Shown: piece after piece, positions 17,316 through 26,073 of the stretch | Numbering within the stretch: the stretch's first letter is position 1 | How the letters are laid out: the number at the start of each line of letters is the position of its first letter | Assembly: GCF_025244905.1 (NCBI RefSeq) | Contig: NZ_CP104285.1 | Span: forward strand, 2,294,001 to 2,358,000 | DNA from: Enterobacter mori | Lineage (GTDB): Bacteria > Pseudomonadota > Gammaproteobacteria > Enterobacterales > Enterobacteriaceae | Length of the DNA: 64,000 bases | Reading direction: 5' to 3' | The notes under the pieces: model-generated | Seen by the model: the letters and a program-made list of their open reading frames with translations, nothing else | Told to the model about the DNA's origin: nothing | Databases searched by the model: none | Position numbers and translations under genes: made by a program

Positions 17316-18230
17316 ATGAGATCGCTAAATCGCCTGAAATGGCTGCATGCATTTGAAGCTACAGCCCGGCATGGAAGTTTTACTGGCGCGGCACAGGAGT
17401 TGGGCGTCACGCCAGCCGCAGTAGGCCAGCTTGTCCGCGCACTGGAAGACTGGGTGGGACATCCGCTTCTTCACCGCACCCGTTCAGGGAAGGAGCGCCT
17501 GACGCTGGTTGATGAAGCACAGGAAGCCCTGCTGGACATCACCCAAGGATTGGACAAACTGGAATCTGGACTGAACAAACTACGCGGACGTCGCGCGCGT
17601 TCGGTCGTCGTAGTAACCGCCTCTCAGGTACTGATGATGAACTGGCTAATGGAACGACTGAACCGGTTCTCAGAAACCCATGAAAGTATCGACCTGCGGC
17701 TTAACGTTACGGAAAAACTAATGGACGTGTCGCACGGGGAGGCGGATATCGGTATCCGTTGTGGACAGGGGGATTGGCCGGGCGTCAATAAAACCTGGCT
17801 GATGGATGAAGAAGCCGTACTGGTTTGCAGTCCGCGTCTTGTTCCGGAAGGCAAAATAACCTGTGGCGAGTGGCTCGCCACGCAAAAGCTTATTTATGAT
17901 GATACCCCTCACCCCGGCGCAGATTTTCCATCGTGGGACGAGGTGCTCCAGACTGTGAATGCCCCCGAGGCACTTGAAAGCGGACTTCATATCAATTCCA
18001 CCTCAGCGGTGATTCTGTCCGCTCTGAGCGGTCGTGGTGTAGCTATCGTACGATATGCTCTGGTGAAGAAACTTATCGAAACCGGACAGCTTGCGCAGCT
18101 GCAGCCCGACTATCGCTGGCCGCTAAAATGGTCGTATTATCTGGTGACCCCACAGCAGCAGGTTATGCGTAGTGAAGTTAATATTTTTCACGACTGGCTA
18201 CTTCAGGACGTCCTGTCGGAAAGTGAATAA
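17316..18230 (+). CDS. LysR-family transcriptional regulator (GcvA-like)
   Basis: The 304-residue protein has an N-terminal winged helix (residues 5-64: LKWLHAFEATARHGSFTGAAQELGVTPAAVGQLVRALE) and a periplasmic-binding-type effector domain (about 93-295). The sequence ADIGIRCGQGDWPGV is the hallmark of the GcvA-like subgroup. It is divergent from the SDR gene and upstream of the AhpD-like/cupin/amine oxidase genes, and likely controls one or both sides. The inducer is unknown. AGGAAATATGAA supplies the ribosome site and start. Confidence 0.9.
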   Translation: MRSLNRLKWLHAFEATARHGSFTGAAQELGVTPAAVGQLVRALEDWVGHPLLHRTRSGKERLTLVDEAQEALLDITQGLDKLESGLNKLRGRRARSVVVVTASQVLMMNWLMERLNRFSETHESIDLRLNVTEKLMDVSHGEADIGIRCGQGDWPGVNKTWLMDEEAVLVCSPRLVPEGKITCGEWLATQKLIYDDTPHPGADFPSWDEVLQTVNAPEALESGLHINSTSAVILSALSGRGVAIVRYALVKKLIETGQLAQLQPDYRWPLKWSYYLVTPQQQVMRSEVNIFHDWLLQDVLSESE

Positions 18231-18450
18231 TATCCAGGTACAGGCATCAATCGATCGCGTAATGCCTCTTCCGCTACCAACCTTACGACATAGAATTTCT
18301 TCACCGCTTCGCAAGAATATCTGATTTGTTGAAGTTACCGGGCTTTCTGATAATCGTCTCCAGTGAATGATATACAACCTTGCAAATGCGCCAGAGGCGT
18401 TGGCCAGGGACGTCATTTTCATCTAAAACCTATACCAACCGGAGCCCGAC

Positions 18451-18795
18451 ATGTTTTTAAACTGGAATGAATATCGCAGCGGCCTGCTCGCAACCATCGG
18501 TAAATTTGCCAAACTGCAGCCAGAATTTATGAAAGGCTTTCAGCAGATGGACAAAGGCGCATCTGAAAACAAACATCTTGATCCTAAGACACACGAATTA
18601 ATCGCGCTGGCCGTTGCTGTCACCACGCGCTGCGATGGATGCCTGGCCGTGCATGTTGATGCTGCGGTTAAGCACGGTGCTACCCGTGAAGAGATTGCAG
18701 AGGCACTGGCCGTCGCCATTAACCTTAACACTGGTGCAGCGCTGACTTACACTGCACGTGCCCTCGATGTTTACGACAACCTGCCGAACAAATAA
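18451..18795 (+). CDS. Carboxymuconolactone decarboxylase family protein (AhpD-like)
   Basis: The 114-residue protein has the AhpD-type redox motif CDGC with the following histidine (TTRCDGCLAVHVDAAVKHGAT, about residues 65-85) and the helix EIAEALAVAINLNTGAAL. Family members act as alkylhydroperoxidase-type reductases or, less often, as lactone decarboxylases; the CxxC-x3-H pattern favours a redox role. It is soluble and probably trimeric or hexameric. GGAG lies before the ATG. It leads a run with the cupin gene (33 bases later) and the truncated amine oxidase. Confidence 0.9.
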   Translation: MFLNWNEYRSGLLATIGKFAKLQPEFMKGFQQMDKGASENKHLDPKTHELIALAVAVTTRCDGCLAVHVDAAVKHGATREEIAEALAVAINLNTGAALTYTARALDVYDNLPNK

Positions 18796-18802
18796 CCCCC
18801 AA

Positions 18803-18824
18803 AGGGCACCTGAAAGGGTGCCCT
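18803..18824 (+). promoter_or_regulatory. Hairpin covering the ribosome site of the cupin gene
   Basis: AGGGCACC (18803-18810) pairs perfectly with GGTGCCCT (18817-18824); the loop TGAAAG includes the AAGGG that would serve as ribosome site for ATG 18828. There is no T-run, so attenuation of translation is more likely than termination. Confidence 0.5.
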
Positions 18825-18827
18825 AAT

Positions 18828-19514
18828 ATGAATATGATGTTACTGAATTCAGATTTCTCACAGCGTGCTGTAATGACGCCTGACCGCTATCAGTGGGTAG
18901 CCTCCCCTCAACCTGGTGTCGAGAGAGTGATGCTCGACAGAATCGGTCGAGAGCAGGCTCGCGCGACCAGCCTTGTCAGGTATGCCCCTGACTCTTTGTT
19001 TCCCGTACACCATCACCCCGGTGGAGAAGAAATTCTGGTCCTGAGCGGCATCTTTACAGAGAACGGGATTGATTACCCGGCAGGCTGGTACCTGCGCAGC
19101 CCGGATGGTCCTTCTCATCAACCTTCGAGTCATGGCGGTACGACCATTTTCGTGAAGCTGCGCCAGATGAATCCTGAAGAACGGCAGCCTTTAAGAATCA
19201 ATACGAAGGATATGTCGAACTGGCACGGTCAACCGAGAAGACAAGTGTGCCCTCTTTTCTCCAGTGCATCTGAAACCGTCATGCTACTGAAAATCGCCCC
19301 AGGCGAGCGTCTCTTTTGTACTCCCCTGACTGGAGGAGCGGAGCTGATGATACTGGAAGGGACCCTCACAGATCCGCAAGATGAATATGAGAAAGGTAGT
19401 TGGTTACGGCTGCCGCCAGGAGATATGCCCGCATTGCTGGCCGCTGGGACGGATACTCTTCTCTATTTGAAAACGGGGCATCTTAGCCCTGAAACCCTGA
19501 TCGGAGTCACTTAA
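18828..19514 (+). CDS. Cupin-domain protein (ChrR-like)
   Basis: The 228-residue protein has two cupin halves. The first holds metal ligands in FPVHHHPGGEEILVLSG (about residues 62-78) and DYPAGWYLRSPDGPSHQPSSHGGT; the second (residues 135-225) has GGAELMILEGTLTDPQDEYEKGSWLRLP without a full histidine set. This is the ChrR-type cupin arrangement, used elsewhere in sensing or converting oxidised molecules. There are further in-frame ATGs at 18834 and 18837. Its stop overlaps the start of the next gene by one base (TAATG), so translation of the two is coupled. Function is unknown. Confidence 0.8.
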   Translation: MNMMLLNSDFSQRAVMTPDRYQWVASPQPGVERVMLDRIGREQARATSLVRYAPDSLFPVHHHPGGEEILVLSGIFTENGIDYPAGWYLRSPDGPSHQPSSHGGTTIFVKLRQMNPEERQPLRINTKDMSNWHGQPRRQVCPLFSSASETVMLLKIAPGERLFCTPLTGGAELMILEGTLTDPQDEYEKGSWLRLPPGDMPALLAAGTDTLLYLKTGHLSPETLIGVT

Positions 19515-20131
19515 TGAGCGGCAAAGTTGTTATTATCGGCGCAGGTGTGAGTGGTTTATACGCCGCGACATTACTTGAAAAGGCGGGTGTGGCCTATACG
19601 ATACTGGAGGCAAGAGAAAGAGCCGGCGGGCGTGTGCTTTCAAGCCAGATGTTAGCAAACACCCCTGACGGACTTCATGTCGATATGGGTGCTACATGGT
19701 TCTGGCCTGATATGCAGCCCGAACTCGCGCGCCTTGTTAATGCGCTCGATCTCTCTCTTATCCCGCAGACTCGCCCGGGAGAAATGATGTTTGAACGCCA
19801 TCGCTATTCTGCACCACAACGTTATCCATCGTATGAAACATCACCACCATCATTCAGGCTAAAAGGCGGTATGCAGGCCCTGACATCTGCGTTGAAAAGT
19901 CAGATCCCGTCCGGGAAAATTATGCTCGGCCAGCAGGTTATGGCAGTCTCCAGTAAGGGTGAAGAAGTACTGGTGCATAGCCGAGCGGAAAATGGTAAAA
20001 GCATGGCCTACGCCTGTGATCACCTCCTGCTGGCTCTGCCACCCGCACAGGCGGCAAGAATTGACTTCAAACCGGCGTTGCCAGATGGGCTGCTTACAGG
20101 CTGGAGTAAGATCCCAACATTAAATCAATAA
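19514..20131 (+). pseudogene. Flavin amine oxidase, truncated N-terminal half
   Basis: The 205-residue frame starts with an intact FAD-binding motif (VVIIGAGVSGLYAATLLEKAGVAYTILEARERAGGR) and DMGATWFWPDMQPELARLV, the pattern of flavin-containing monoamine oxidases. These enzymes are about 350-450 residues long with the rest of the substrate domain and the C-terminal FAD motif. Here the sequence stops abruptly after LTGWSKIPT, followed by LNQ and stop. The second half is not found downstream: a hairpin and an unrelated minus-strand gene follow. It is therefore a truncated, probably inactive gene, coupled to the cupin gene. Confidence 0.7.
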
Positions 20132-20137
20132 CAACGC

Positions 20138-20167
20138 AGTCAGCGACTCGCTTAGATCTCGCTGACT
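20138..20167. terminator. Hairpin between convergent genes (bidirectional terminator candidate)
   Basis: AGTCAGCGA (20138-20146) pairs with TCGCTGACT (20159-20167) around 12 bases. It separates the truncated amine oxidase from the convergent FAD monooxygenase gene. The T content after it is modest on both strands. Confidence 0.6.
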
Positions 20168-20178
20168 AAATCTATTTC

Positions 20179-21417
20179 CTACAAAGTTGATTTCTCAGGT
20201 GCGCGAATGATGTCTGTGTCGTAAACGATGGGAGCGCCCAAAAAATCCACATGCTCTCTTTTAGGCCCAAAAGGACTCATAAGGAACTGCATGAGCTTCG
20301 TCTTTTCTAGTCGCTTCCACCTATAAAATAGCGCAATACCCAGTTTGGTTGAAGGTTGTTCGAGTCGTATAGTCCAGGGTTTTATCGACTGAGCTTGTTG
20401 CACATAGGGTCGCATTTTTTGTTCGTACGCTTTGTATGCAGCATGATGATCCTCTCTGGTCAACAGTGACTTGGCCAAAATATATGCACCTACGATTGAA
20501 AGAGTGGTACCCATACCACTTACAGGCGTCGCGCAATAAGCCGCATCCCCAAGCAATACGACTCTTCCCCTGGACCATGAGTCCATTCGTATCTGCCCAA
20601 GATCTTCAAAGAAGATATCGTCAGTTTTATCAAGTTCTTCAAGTATGCGTGGTGCTTCCCAGCCATCGTTCCTGAAAGTGCTTTTTATGAAGCTATTAAC
20701 GGCACTTCGGCCTGTAAGGTCAATGCCTCGCTTACTGCTTCTGATATACAGATATGCCCGGGTTGAGCGTCCCTGGTCCGGGCGTAACAGAATAGACTTT
20801 CCACCCGTACAATTGCTCCAGCGCACCCATGTCCCATCCTGAGGCTGATAAGGCATCGCAAAATAGGCAGTGTATAGACCAATGTGATGAACAGGAACCT
20901 TACCAAAAACGAGTTCGCGCGTGGATGACCGCATCCCTTCAGCAATAACCATAAGGTCAAAAGTTCTCTGAGCATGATTTTTGAAGTTAACAATGACTTC
21001 AGCTTCATTCTCATGACAGGAAGTGACGTAATCTCCAAAAATATACTCAACATCATCTTGTGTCGATTTCAGCAGAAGCGTCGATAAGTCAGCTCTGAGT
21101 ATTTCTATATCTGTAACAAATGACTTCTTCCCACCTGCACTTGGATATTCAGCCTGAATGATATTTTTGCTGTCAACGAAGCGCAAACCCTCTTCATTTG
21201 TCATTAATTCTGAAATGTCTTTAAGAAGCCCCATGCGCTCAACCACATCACGGCCTTCATCGCGAATGTCTACAGTTTGCCCCGTTAAGCGTAAGCTTGA
21301 TGCTCGCTCAACGACAGTGACCTTATGCCCTTGCTTAGCTAACCAAAATGCCAGTGTTGGTCCGGCAATACCTGATCCACAAATGAGAATGTTCTTTTTT
21401 TGATCTATCTGTTTCAT
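20179..21417 (-). CDS. FAD-dependent aromatic monooxygenase
   Basis: The 412-residue protein belongs to the PHBH-type flavin monooxygenases. It has the dinucleotide motif GSGIAGPTLAFWLAKQGHKVTVVER (residues 13-37), a DG-like stretch (FDLMVIAEGMRSSTRELVF, about 153-171) and the second FAD motif GRVVLLGDAAYCATPVSGMGTTLSIVGAYILAKSL (about 290-324). Relatives hydroxylate phenolic compounds or antibiotics such as tetracyclines and rifamycins using NADPH and oxygen. The substrate cannot be inferred. The DNA is visibly richer in A+T than the core genes, as in the following iron operon, suggesting acquisition. Its upstream gap holds two palindromes that may regulate it. Confidence 0.88.
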   Translation of the reverse strand: MKQIDQKKNILICGSGIAGPTLAFWLAKQGHKVTVVERASSLRLTGQTVDIRDEGRDVVERMGLLKDISELMTNEEGLRFVDSKNIIQAEYPSAGGKKSFVTDIEILRADLSTLLLKSTQDDVEYIFGDYVTSCHENEAEVIVNFKNHAQRTFDLMVIAEGMRSSTRELVFGKVPVHHIGLYTAYFAMPYQPQDGTWVRWSNCTGGKSILLRPDQGRSTRAYLYIRSSKRGIDLTGRSAVNSFIKSTFRNDGWEAPRILEELDKTDDIFFEDLGQIRMDSWSRGRVVLLGDAAYCATPVSGMGTTLSIVGAYILAKSLLTREDHHAAYKAYEQKMRPYVQQAQSIKPWTIRLEQPSTKLGIALFYRWKRLEKTKLMQFLMSPFGPKREHVDFLGAPIVYDTDIIRAPEKSTL

Positions 21418-21658
21418 ATTTAAACCATCGTTATCTAATTTTCAATTCCACGCAGAGCGCCAGGAATGATGCAGAGAAAGTGTAGACTGCTTCAAACAGA
21501 GCTCAGCAAAAACGAGCAAAACCAGCGTTAGCGTTAAAAAAACCATCTGAGCGGCAACGTTTTCTTTGATTTAATGGAGTCAAAACAGAATGAATAACTG
21601 ATTTAAATATTACACAGAAACCTGACAGTTGAATTTTCATGAGTATCCTCACATTGCT

Positions 21659-21678
21659 AATGATTCGACTGAATCATT
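21659..21678. promoter_or_regulatory. 20-base perfect palindrome
   Basis: AATGATTC (21659-21666), GACT, GAATCATT (21671-21678). Its form, eight-base arms with a four-base centre, suits a dimeric repressor. It lies about 240 bases upstream of the monooxygenase gene start and 450 before the receptor gene. Confidence 0.45.
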
Positions 21679-21739
21679 TAAGGAATGTGCTGAACTATCA
21701 GTTCACCTGCACAGTAAGTTAATACTATGTTAAGGCTCC

Positions 21740-21782
21740 ATCTTTATTGGGTCAATCACAAATTGAATGCCCAAATAAAGAT
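21740..21782. repeat. Long stem-loop of unknown role
   Basis: ATCTTTATTGGG (21740-21751) pairs with CCCAAATAAAGAT (21770-21782) with one bulged A, and TCAAT (21752-21756) pairs with ATTGA (21762-21766) inside it. There is no T-run on either side. It may be a structured leader RNA, the footprint of a small inverted-repeat element, or an operator array. Confidence 0.4.
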
Positions 21783-22078
21783 TGCCAGACATAACCAATT
21801 GATTTGGCGCATATTTATCAATTAATTATTTGTGTCGCTGGCGACAATTAAACATATGATGTCGTAAAACCTACATTCTTAAGCGCTAATTTTTCATTTA
21901 ACGCCTATTGTACCAAGGTGAAACACTCCCTCTTATCATATAAATCCTTCACCTTTCGTTTTAAAGTTCAGCATGGCGAGATAGCAATGTTATTTGTCGC
22001 TTTATCAATATTCTCTGCCAGAACAAAATAATACTGTATCCACGATCAAACCGGGGCCACTCCGCCCTGCGATGTGAA

Positions 22079-22093
22079 TAAAAATCACTCTCA
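22079..22093. promoter_or_regulatory. Putative Fur box before the fhuA-like gene
   Basis: TAAAAATCACTCTCA matches the 7-1-7 Fur consensus TGATAATnATTATCA at 10 of 14 positions. It lies 35 bases before the start codon of a siderophore receptor gene, where Fur repression is expected. An upstream in-frame GTG at 22074 falls next to it and is less likely as the start. Confidence 0.55.
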
Positions 22094-22127
22094 TTGGCAT
22101 TCAGGTTGTTTATATCAGGAACAAAAC

Positions 22128-24332
22128 ATGTATCGCTCTTCTGTAAACGCGTCTCGCAAAGTATCTGGACTAAGCCCCCTTTTTGTAACCCTGAAAATCG
22201 CCTTACTGTCAGCCCTTACAGCAAACACCGTATACGCAGAAGATAGCATTCTGGTCAGCGCTGATGCTGAAAAAAACAGCAGCGAAGACCCCTGGGGAGC
22301 AACTCCTGGGCTGGTATCCAAAAAGTCGGCTACGGGTACAAAAACCAGTTCTGATATAAAAAATATCCCCCAGTCCATTTCCGTGATCACCCGAAAAGAA
22401 ATCGATATTTTGCAGCCTAAATCGTTAAAGGACGCGCTCGGATATACGCCAGGAGTAACCGTATCTGACAGAGGTAGCTCTAACGCTTTTGATATGGTTA
22501 AGATTCGTGGTTTTTCATCCGGACAGGGACAAAACAACTATCTGGATGGCCTCAAACTCACTGGCGACAACTGGAACGAGATGTCGACCGAACCCTATTT
22601 GCTCGAACGGATTGAGATACTTCGAGGCCCCGCCTCAGTTCTGTATGGAATGAGTAATCCTGGTGGCATTGTTTCGATGGTAAGCAAGCGCCCGGTCTAC
22701 ACTCCAGTACGCGAAGTGCAGTTTAAAATGGGATCGAATAACCTCATGCAAACTGGCTTTGATTTCGGTGATACGTTGGATGACATGGGGGTCTACGCAT
22801 TCAGGATTACAGGTATGGCTCGTTCTTCCGATGAGGAACAAAGCCTTTCAAGGCAGCGGCGTTTCGCAATAGCGCCTTCTTTTACCTGGCGTCCGGACGA
22901 AAACACAACGTTTACATTCTTGTCCAACATTCAGAACGAACCTGAGGTGGGATATTATGGATGGATGCCAAGACAAGGTACTTTAGATCCGTTGCCTGAC
23001 GGGGCTAGACTGCCTGACGATTTTGACGACAGCGCACCCAATAATACCTGGTCACGTTACCAGCGATCCGTAGGATATAGCTTCGAACGGGTATTGTCCG
23101 ACAACTATACGTTCAGGCAGAACCTGCGTTATTCCAGAGTCAAAACGTCACAGCAAAGTGTCTATGGAAGAGGAATTTGCTCCACGACTGATTGCCCTGA
23201 TGTACCTTCTGCCGATTTAAATCACACGATCTCGCGCGGGCAATTTATTGATAACGAGCGGATGAATAGTTTCTCTGTGGATACTCAGCTTGAGAGTGAT
23301 TTTCACACAGCGAATATTGACCACACTCTTTTATCAGGTATCGATTACAGAAATTTAAACAATGACATCAGTAACCTGTATGGTTCTGCGACATCTCTGG
23401 ATTTGTATAACCCAGAGCAGAATGATTTTGCTTTTGGTGACGCAGAACCTTATGCGCATGACAAGACTCGTCAGACAGGTATTTATGTACAGGATCAGGC
23501 GCAGTATGAAAACTGGTTGCTCACGCTGGGGGGACGCTATGACTGGTCACATCAGGAAACCTATCTTCGCCAGACAAATACCGGTATCTCCCGAAACGAC
23601 CATCAGTTTACCTGGCGGGGTGGATTAAATTACCTGTTTGATAATGGCATCACACCTTACATCAGCTACAGCCAGTCATTTGAACCTAACAGCTTCGGGT
23701 TATCTTCAACTCCTCCGGTCTCCTATGCACCATCACGAGGTGAACAGTACGAAGCGGGCGTGCGCTATGTGCCACATGGACGTTCTGCCATGCTCAGTGC
23801 AGCAGTATATCAACTCACCAAAACGCATAATCTGACAACAGACCCAGATAACCCTCTGTTTAAAGTGGCCGCTGGTGAAATTGAAGTCCAGGGTATTGAA
23901 CTCGAAGCGAAAGCCGGATTAACGGATAATCTGAACTTAATTTCCTCATATAGCTATACACACGCTGAATATACCAAAGACACACAACTGAAGGGAAAGA
24001 CGCCTGATCAGGTTCCTGATCATCAGGCTTCCCTCTGGCTCGACTACACCTTCAGTCAGGGAGCACTGAATGGGTTGACCCTTGGAAGCGGAGGGCGTTT
24101 TATTGGCTCCAGTTGGGGGGATTCAGAGAATACGTTCAAAGTGGGTAGTGTTGCCGTCTGGAACGGACTGGTTAGCTATGAACTTAGCCAGCTCGGACTG
24201 AGAGGGGCAAACATTGCTCTTAACGTTACTAATATTCTGGACCGAAAATACGTTTCAAGCTGTTTTGCCGACTATGGCTGTTTCCGTGGCGCTGGGCGCC
24301 AGATGACAGCCACTGCCACGTTCCATTTCTGA
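22128..24332 (+). CDS. fhuA: TonB-dependent ferric hydroxamate receptor, FhuA-like
   Basis: The 734-residue outer-membrane protein resembles E. coli FhuA along its length: signal peptide ending TVYA, TonB box DSILVSA, the plug with NIPQSISVITRKEIDI, LGYTPGVTVSDRG, QNNYLDGLKL and LRGPASVLYGMSNPGGIVSMVSKRP, the barrel with FTFLSNIQNEPEVGYYGWMP and QTGIYVQDQAQ, and an aromatic end TATATFHF. A final disulphide pair is suggested by SSCFADYGCFRGAGRQ. It should import ferric hydroxamate siderophores such as ferrichrome or coprogen. I chose ATG 22128 with AGGAAC upstream. It starts an fhuACDB-type operon under a Fur-like box. It is a divergent copy; most enterobacteria carry a standard fhuACDB elsewhere, so this is probably a second system. 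Confidence 0.93.
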   Translation: MYRSSVNASRKVSGLSPLFVTLKIALLSALTANTVYAEDSILVSADAEKNSSEDPWGATPGLVSKKSATGTKTSSDIKNIPQSISVITRKEIDILQPKSLKDALGYTPGVTVSDRGSSNAFDMVKIRGFSSGQGQNNYLDGLKLTGDNWNEMSTEPYLLERIEILRGPASVLYGMSNPGGIVSMVSKRPVYTPVREVQFKMGSNNLMQTGFDFGDTLDDMGVYAFRITGMARSSDEEQSLSRQRRFAIAPSFTWRPDENTTFTFLSNIQNEPEVGYYGWMPRQGTLDPLPDGARLPDDFDDSAPNNTWSRYQRSVGYSFERVLSDNYTFRQNLRYSRVKTSQQSVYGRGICSTTDCPDVPSADLNHTISRGQFIDNERMNSFSVDTQLESDFHTANIDHTLLSGIDYRNLNNDISNLYGSATSLDLYNPEQNDFAFGDAEPYAHDKTRQTGIYVQDQAQYENWLLTLGGRYDWSHQETYLRQTNTGISRNDHQFTWRGGLNYLFDNGITPYISYSQSFEPNSFGLSSTPPVSYAPSRGEQYEAGVRYVPHGRSAMLSAAVYQLTKTHNLTTDPDNPLFKVAAGEIEVQGIELEAKAGLTDNLNLISSYSYTHAEYTKDTQLKGKTPDQVPDHQASLWLDYTFSQGALNGLTLGSGGRFIGSSWGDSENTFKVGSVAVWNGLVSYELSQLGLRGANIALNVTNILDRKYVSSCFADYGCFRGAGRQMTATATFHF

Positions 24333-24371
24333 GGGTAAACGGGCAGGCACCTGCCCGCTTTACAGGGTCTG

Positions 24372-25166
24372 ATGAACAATACGATAAAACACAATGCGCT
24401 ATTTCTATTGTCAGAAGCAGCATTTCAAATTAACGGACAACAATTATTATATCCATCCTCGGTCACTATCCCAGGCGGGGAATTTAACGCCCTGATAGGG
24501 CATAATGGCTCGGGTAAATCAACGCTGCTGAGGCTATTTGGCAAACATCTTTCTCCTTCAACGGGGAGTCTTATATTTCAGGGACGTCCTGTCGAGCAAT
24601 GGGGACATGCTGAATTTGCGCGCGAAGTTGCATACCTACCTCAGCACCTCCCTTCCGCACAGGGCATGACAGTCAGGGAGTTGGTTTCATTAGGACGCTA
24701 TCCCTGGCATGGCGCACTGGGCCGATTTACCCAATACGATATGCAGAAAGTTGATGAAGCAATCGCTGACACAGGACTGTCACGACTCTCTAAGAGGCTG
24801 GTTGACTCTTTGTCCGGCGGTGAAAGGCAAAGAGCATGGATTGCGATGACTCTTGCACAAGACACTAAATGTCTTTTACTTGATGAGCCGACCTCAGCGT
24901 TGGATATTGCCCAGCAGTCTGAAATATTGTGTCTGCTAAAAAAATTATGCCATCTAAAGGAAATCACAATCATCGCGGTACTGCACGATATAAATATGGC
25001 AGCCCGATATTGCAGTAATCTTCTCGCGCTTAAATCCGGACATTTAATTGCTCTGGGTTCGCCCGCTGAGATTGTTACACCGGCGTCATTAAATACTATT
25101 TATGGTATTCAGATGGGTACCTTTTCCCATCCGGTTGAAGGGCATCCTGTCTGTTATGTTCAGTAA
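24372..25166 (+). CDS. fhuC: Ferric hydroxamate ABC transporter ATP-binding protein, FhuC-like
   Basis: The 264-residue ATPase has Walker A GHNGSGKST (about residues 45-53), the Q loop in AYLPQHLP, the ABC signature LSGGERQRAW (about 150), Walker B CLLLDEPTSALD and the H loop ILHDINMAARY (here VLHDINMAARY). The block GRYPWHGALGRF is identical to that recalled for E. coli FhuC. It energises import of ferric hydroxamates through the FhuB-like permease in the inner membrane. It lies 39 bases after the receptor gene and overlaps the FhuD-like gene, in the standard order A-C-D-B. Confidence 0.95.
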   Translation: MNNTIKHNALFLLSEAAFQINGQQLLYPSSVTIPGGEFNALIGHNGSGKSTLLRLFGKHLSPSTGSLIFQGRPVEQWGHAEFAREVAYLPQHLPSAQGMTVRELVSLGRYPWHGALGRFTQYDMQKVDEAIADTGLSRLSKRLVDSLSGGERQRAWIAMTLAQDTKCLLLDEPTSALDIAQQSEILCLLKKLCHLKEITIIAVLHDINMAARYCSNLLALKSGHLIALGSPAEIVTPASLNTIYGIQMGTFSHPVEGHPVCYVQ

Positions 25167-26073
25167 TAACCCCTCCCCTGCAGTGGCAGATTTTAAACGT
25201 CGGCAATTTTTAAAGTATCTGGCTGGCTTATCCTTATTCCTGGGGTTACCTGCGGTCGGTAAAAGTCCCGCTCCCTCGCGCGATCTGCAGCGAATAGCAG
25301 CCACAGAATGGCTGGCTGTTGAAATGCTTCTGACGCTGGGTGTTATGCCCTTTGCTGTATCAGAAATTGAGAATTACCGATCACTGGTTAAGGAGCCCGT
25401 CTTGCCTGATGGCTCCACGGAACTCGGTTTAAGAACAGAGCCAAATACGGAACTTTTAGCCGCGATGCAACCCGATCTTATCGTTTACGCGGAAGGTTAC
25501 GGCCCTTCACCGTCAGTATATAACTCGATTGCCCCATCCTTTGGTCTTGTATACAGCAATAAAAATGGCAGACCGCTCACAACGTCCTGCCAATCCCTGA
25601 CGGCGCTCTCTGTCCGATTAGGTCGATACGACAGGGCGAAAGCAATAATTGCTACCATCGAGTCAGAAATCTCTGCACTGAGGCTTAAATATGCTCAAAA
25701 GAAAAGAAGACCACTACTTTTAATGTCGCTTGTTGACCAGCGACATGCTCTGGTTTTTGGACAAAATAGCCTGTTTCTTGAGGTTATGAGCAAAGCAGGT
25801 ATTCCGGGAGGATGGCAGGGAGACACCAGTTTCTGGGGAAGTGCGGTCGTTGGGATAGAACAACTAATAGGTCTGCAAGAAACCGAGGTTATTTGCTTCA
25901 CTGAAAATGATGATACAACAATGGCAAACCTTGCAGATACCGCACTCTGGAAGATGATGCCTTTTGTAAAAGAAGAGCGTTTCAGACGGGTGCCCGGTAT
26001 CTGGTATTACGGAGGTCCAGTAACAGCGCTGCGCTTTTGCCATCTGCTTGATGCAATTCTGGAGGAGATATGA
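25156..26073 (+). CDS. fhuD: Ferric hydroxamate-binding periplasmic protein, FhuD-like
   Basis: The 305-residue protein has a twin-arginine-type leader (DFKRRQFLKYLAGLSLFLGLPA, about residues 11-32) and the FhuD blocks ATEWLAVEMLLTLGV, LGLRTEPNTELLAAMQPDLIV, EGYGPSPSVYNSIAPS and GIPGGWQGDTSFWGSAVVGIEQL. It binds the ferric siderophore in the periplasm and hands it to the FhuB-like permease. The start at 25156 overlaps the end of the FhuC-like gene by 11 bases, indicating translational coupling; an upstream in-frame codon lies inside that gene and is unlikely. It ends overlapping the permease start (ATGA). Confidence 0.93.
   Translation: MFSNNPSPAVADFKRRQFLKYLAGLSLFLGLPAVGKSPAPSRDLQRIAATEWLAVEMLLTLGVMPFAVSEIENYRSLVKEPVLPDGSTELGLRTEPNTELLAAMQPDLIVYAEGYGPSPSVYNSIAPSFGLVYSNKNGRPLTTSCQSLTALSVRLGRYDRAKAIIATIESEISALRLKYAQKKRRPLLLMSLVDQRHALVFGQNSLFLEVMSKAGIPGGWQGDTSFWGSAVVGIEQLIGLQETEVICFTENDDTTMANLADTALWKMMPFVKEERFRRVPGIWYYGGPVTALRFCHLLDAILEEI

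Larger units (their letters stand above)
21418..22127. other. Intergenic region before the fhuA-like gene
   Basis: This 710-base A+T-rich gap separates the divergent monooxygenase and receptor genes. No coding region is convincing. It holds a perfect 8-base-arm palindrome (21659-21678), a long interrupted hairpin (21740-21782), a small palindrome TGTCGC-TG-GCGACA at 21833-21846, and a Fur-like box at 22079-22093 just before the receptor gene. The rest shows nothing recognisable. Confidence 0.6.

Noticed and set aside
22074..22127. Upstream GTG start for the FhuA-like receptor
   Set aside because: It would place a charged leader before the signal peptide and fall on the Fur-like box; ATG 22128 has a ribosome site and a proper signal peptide.
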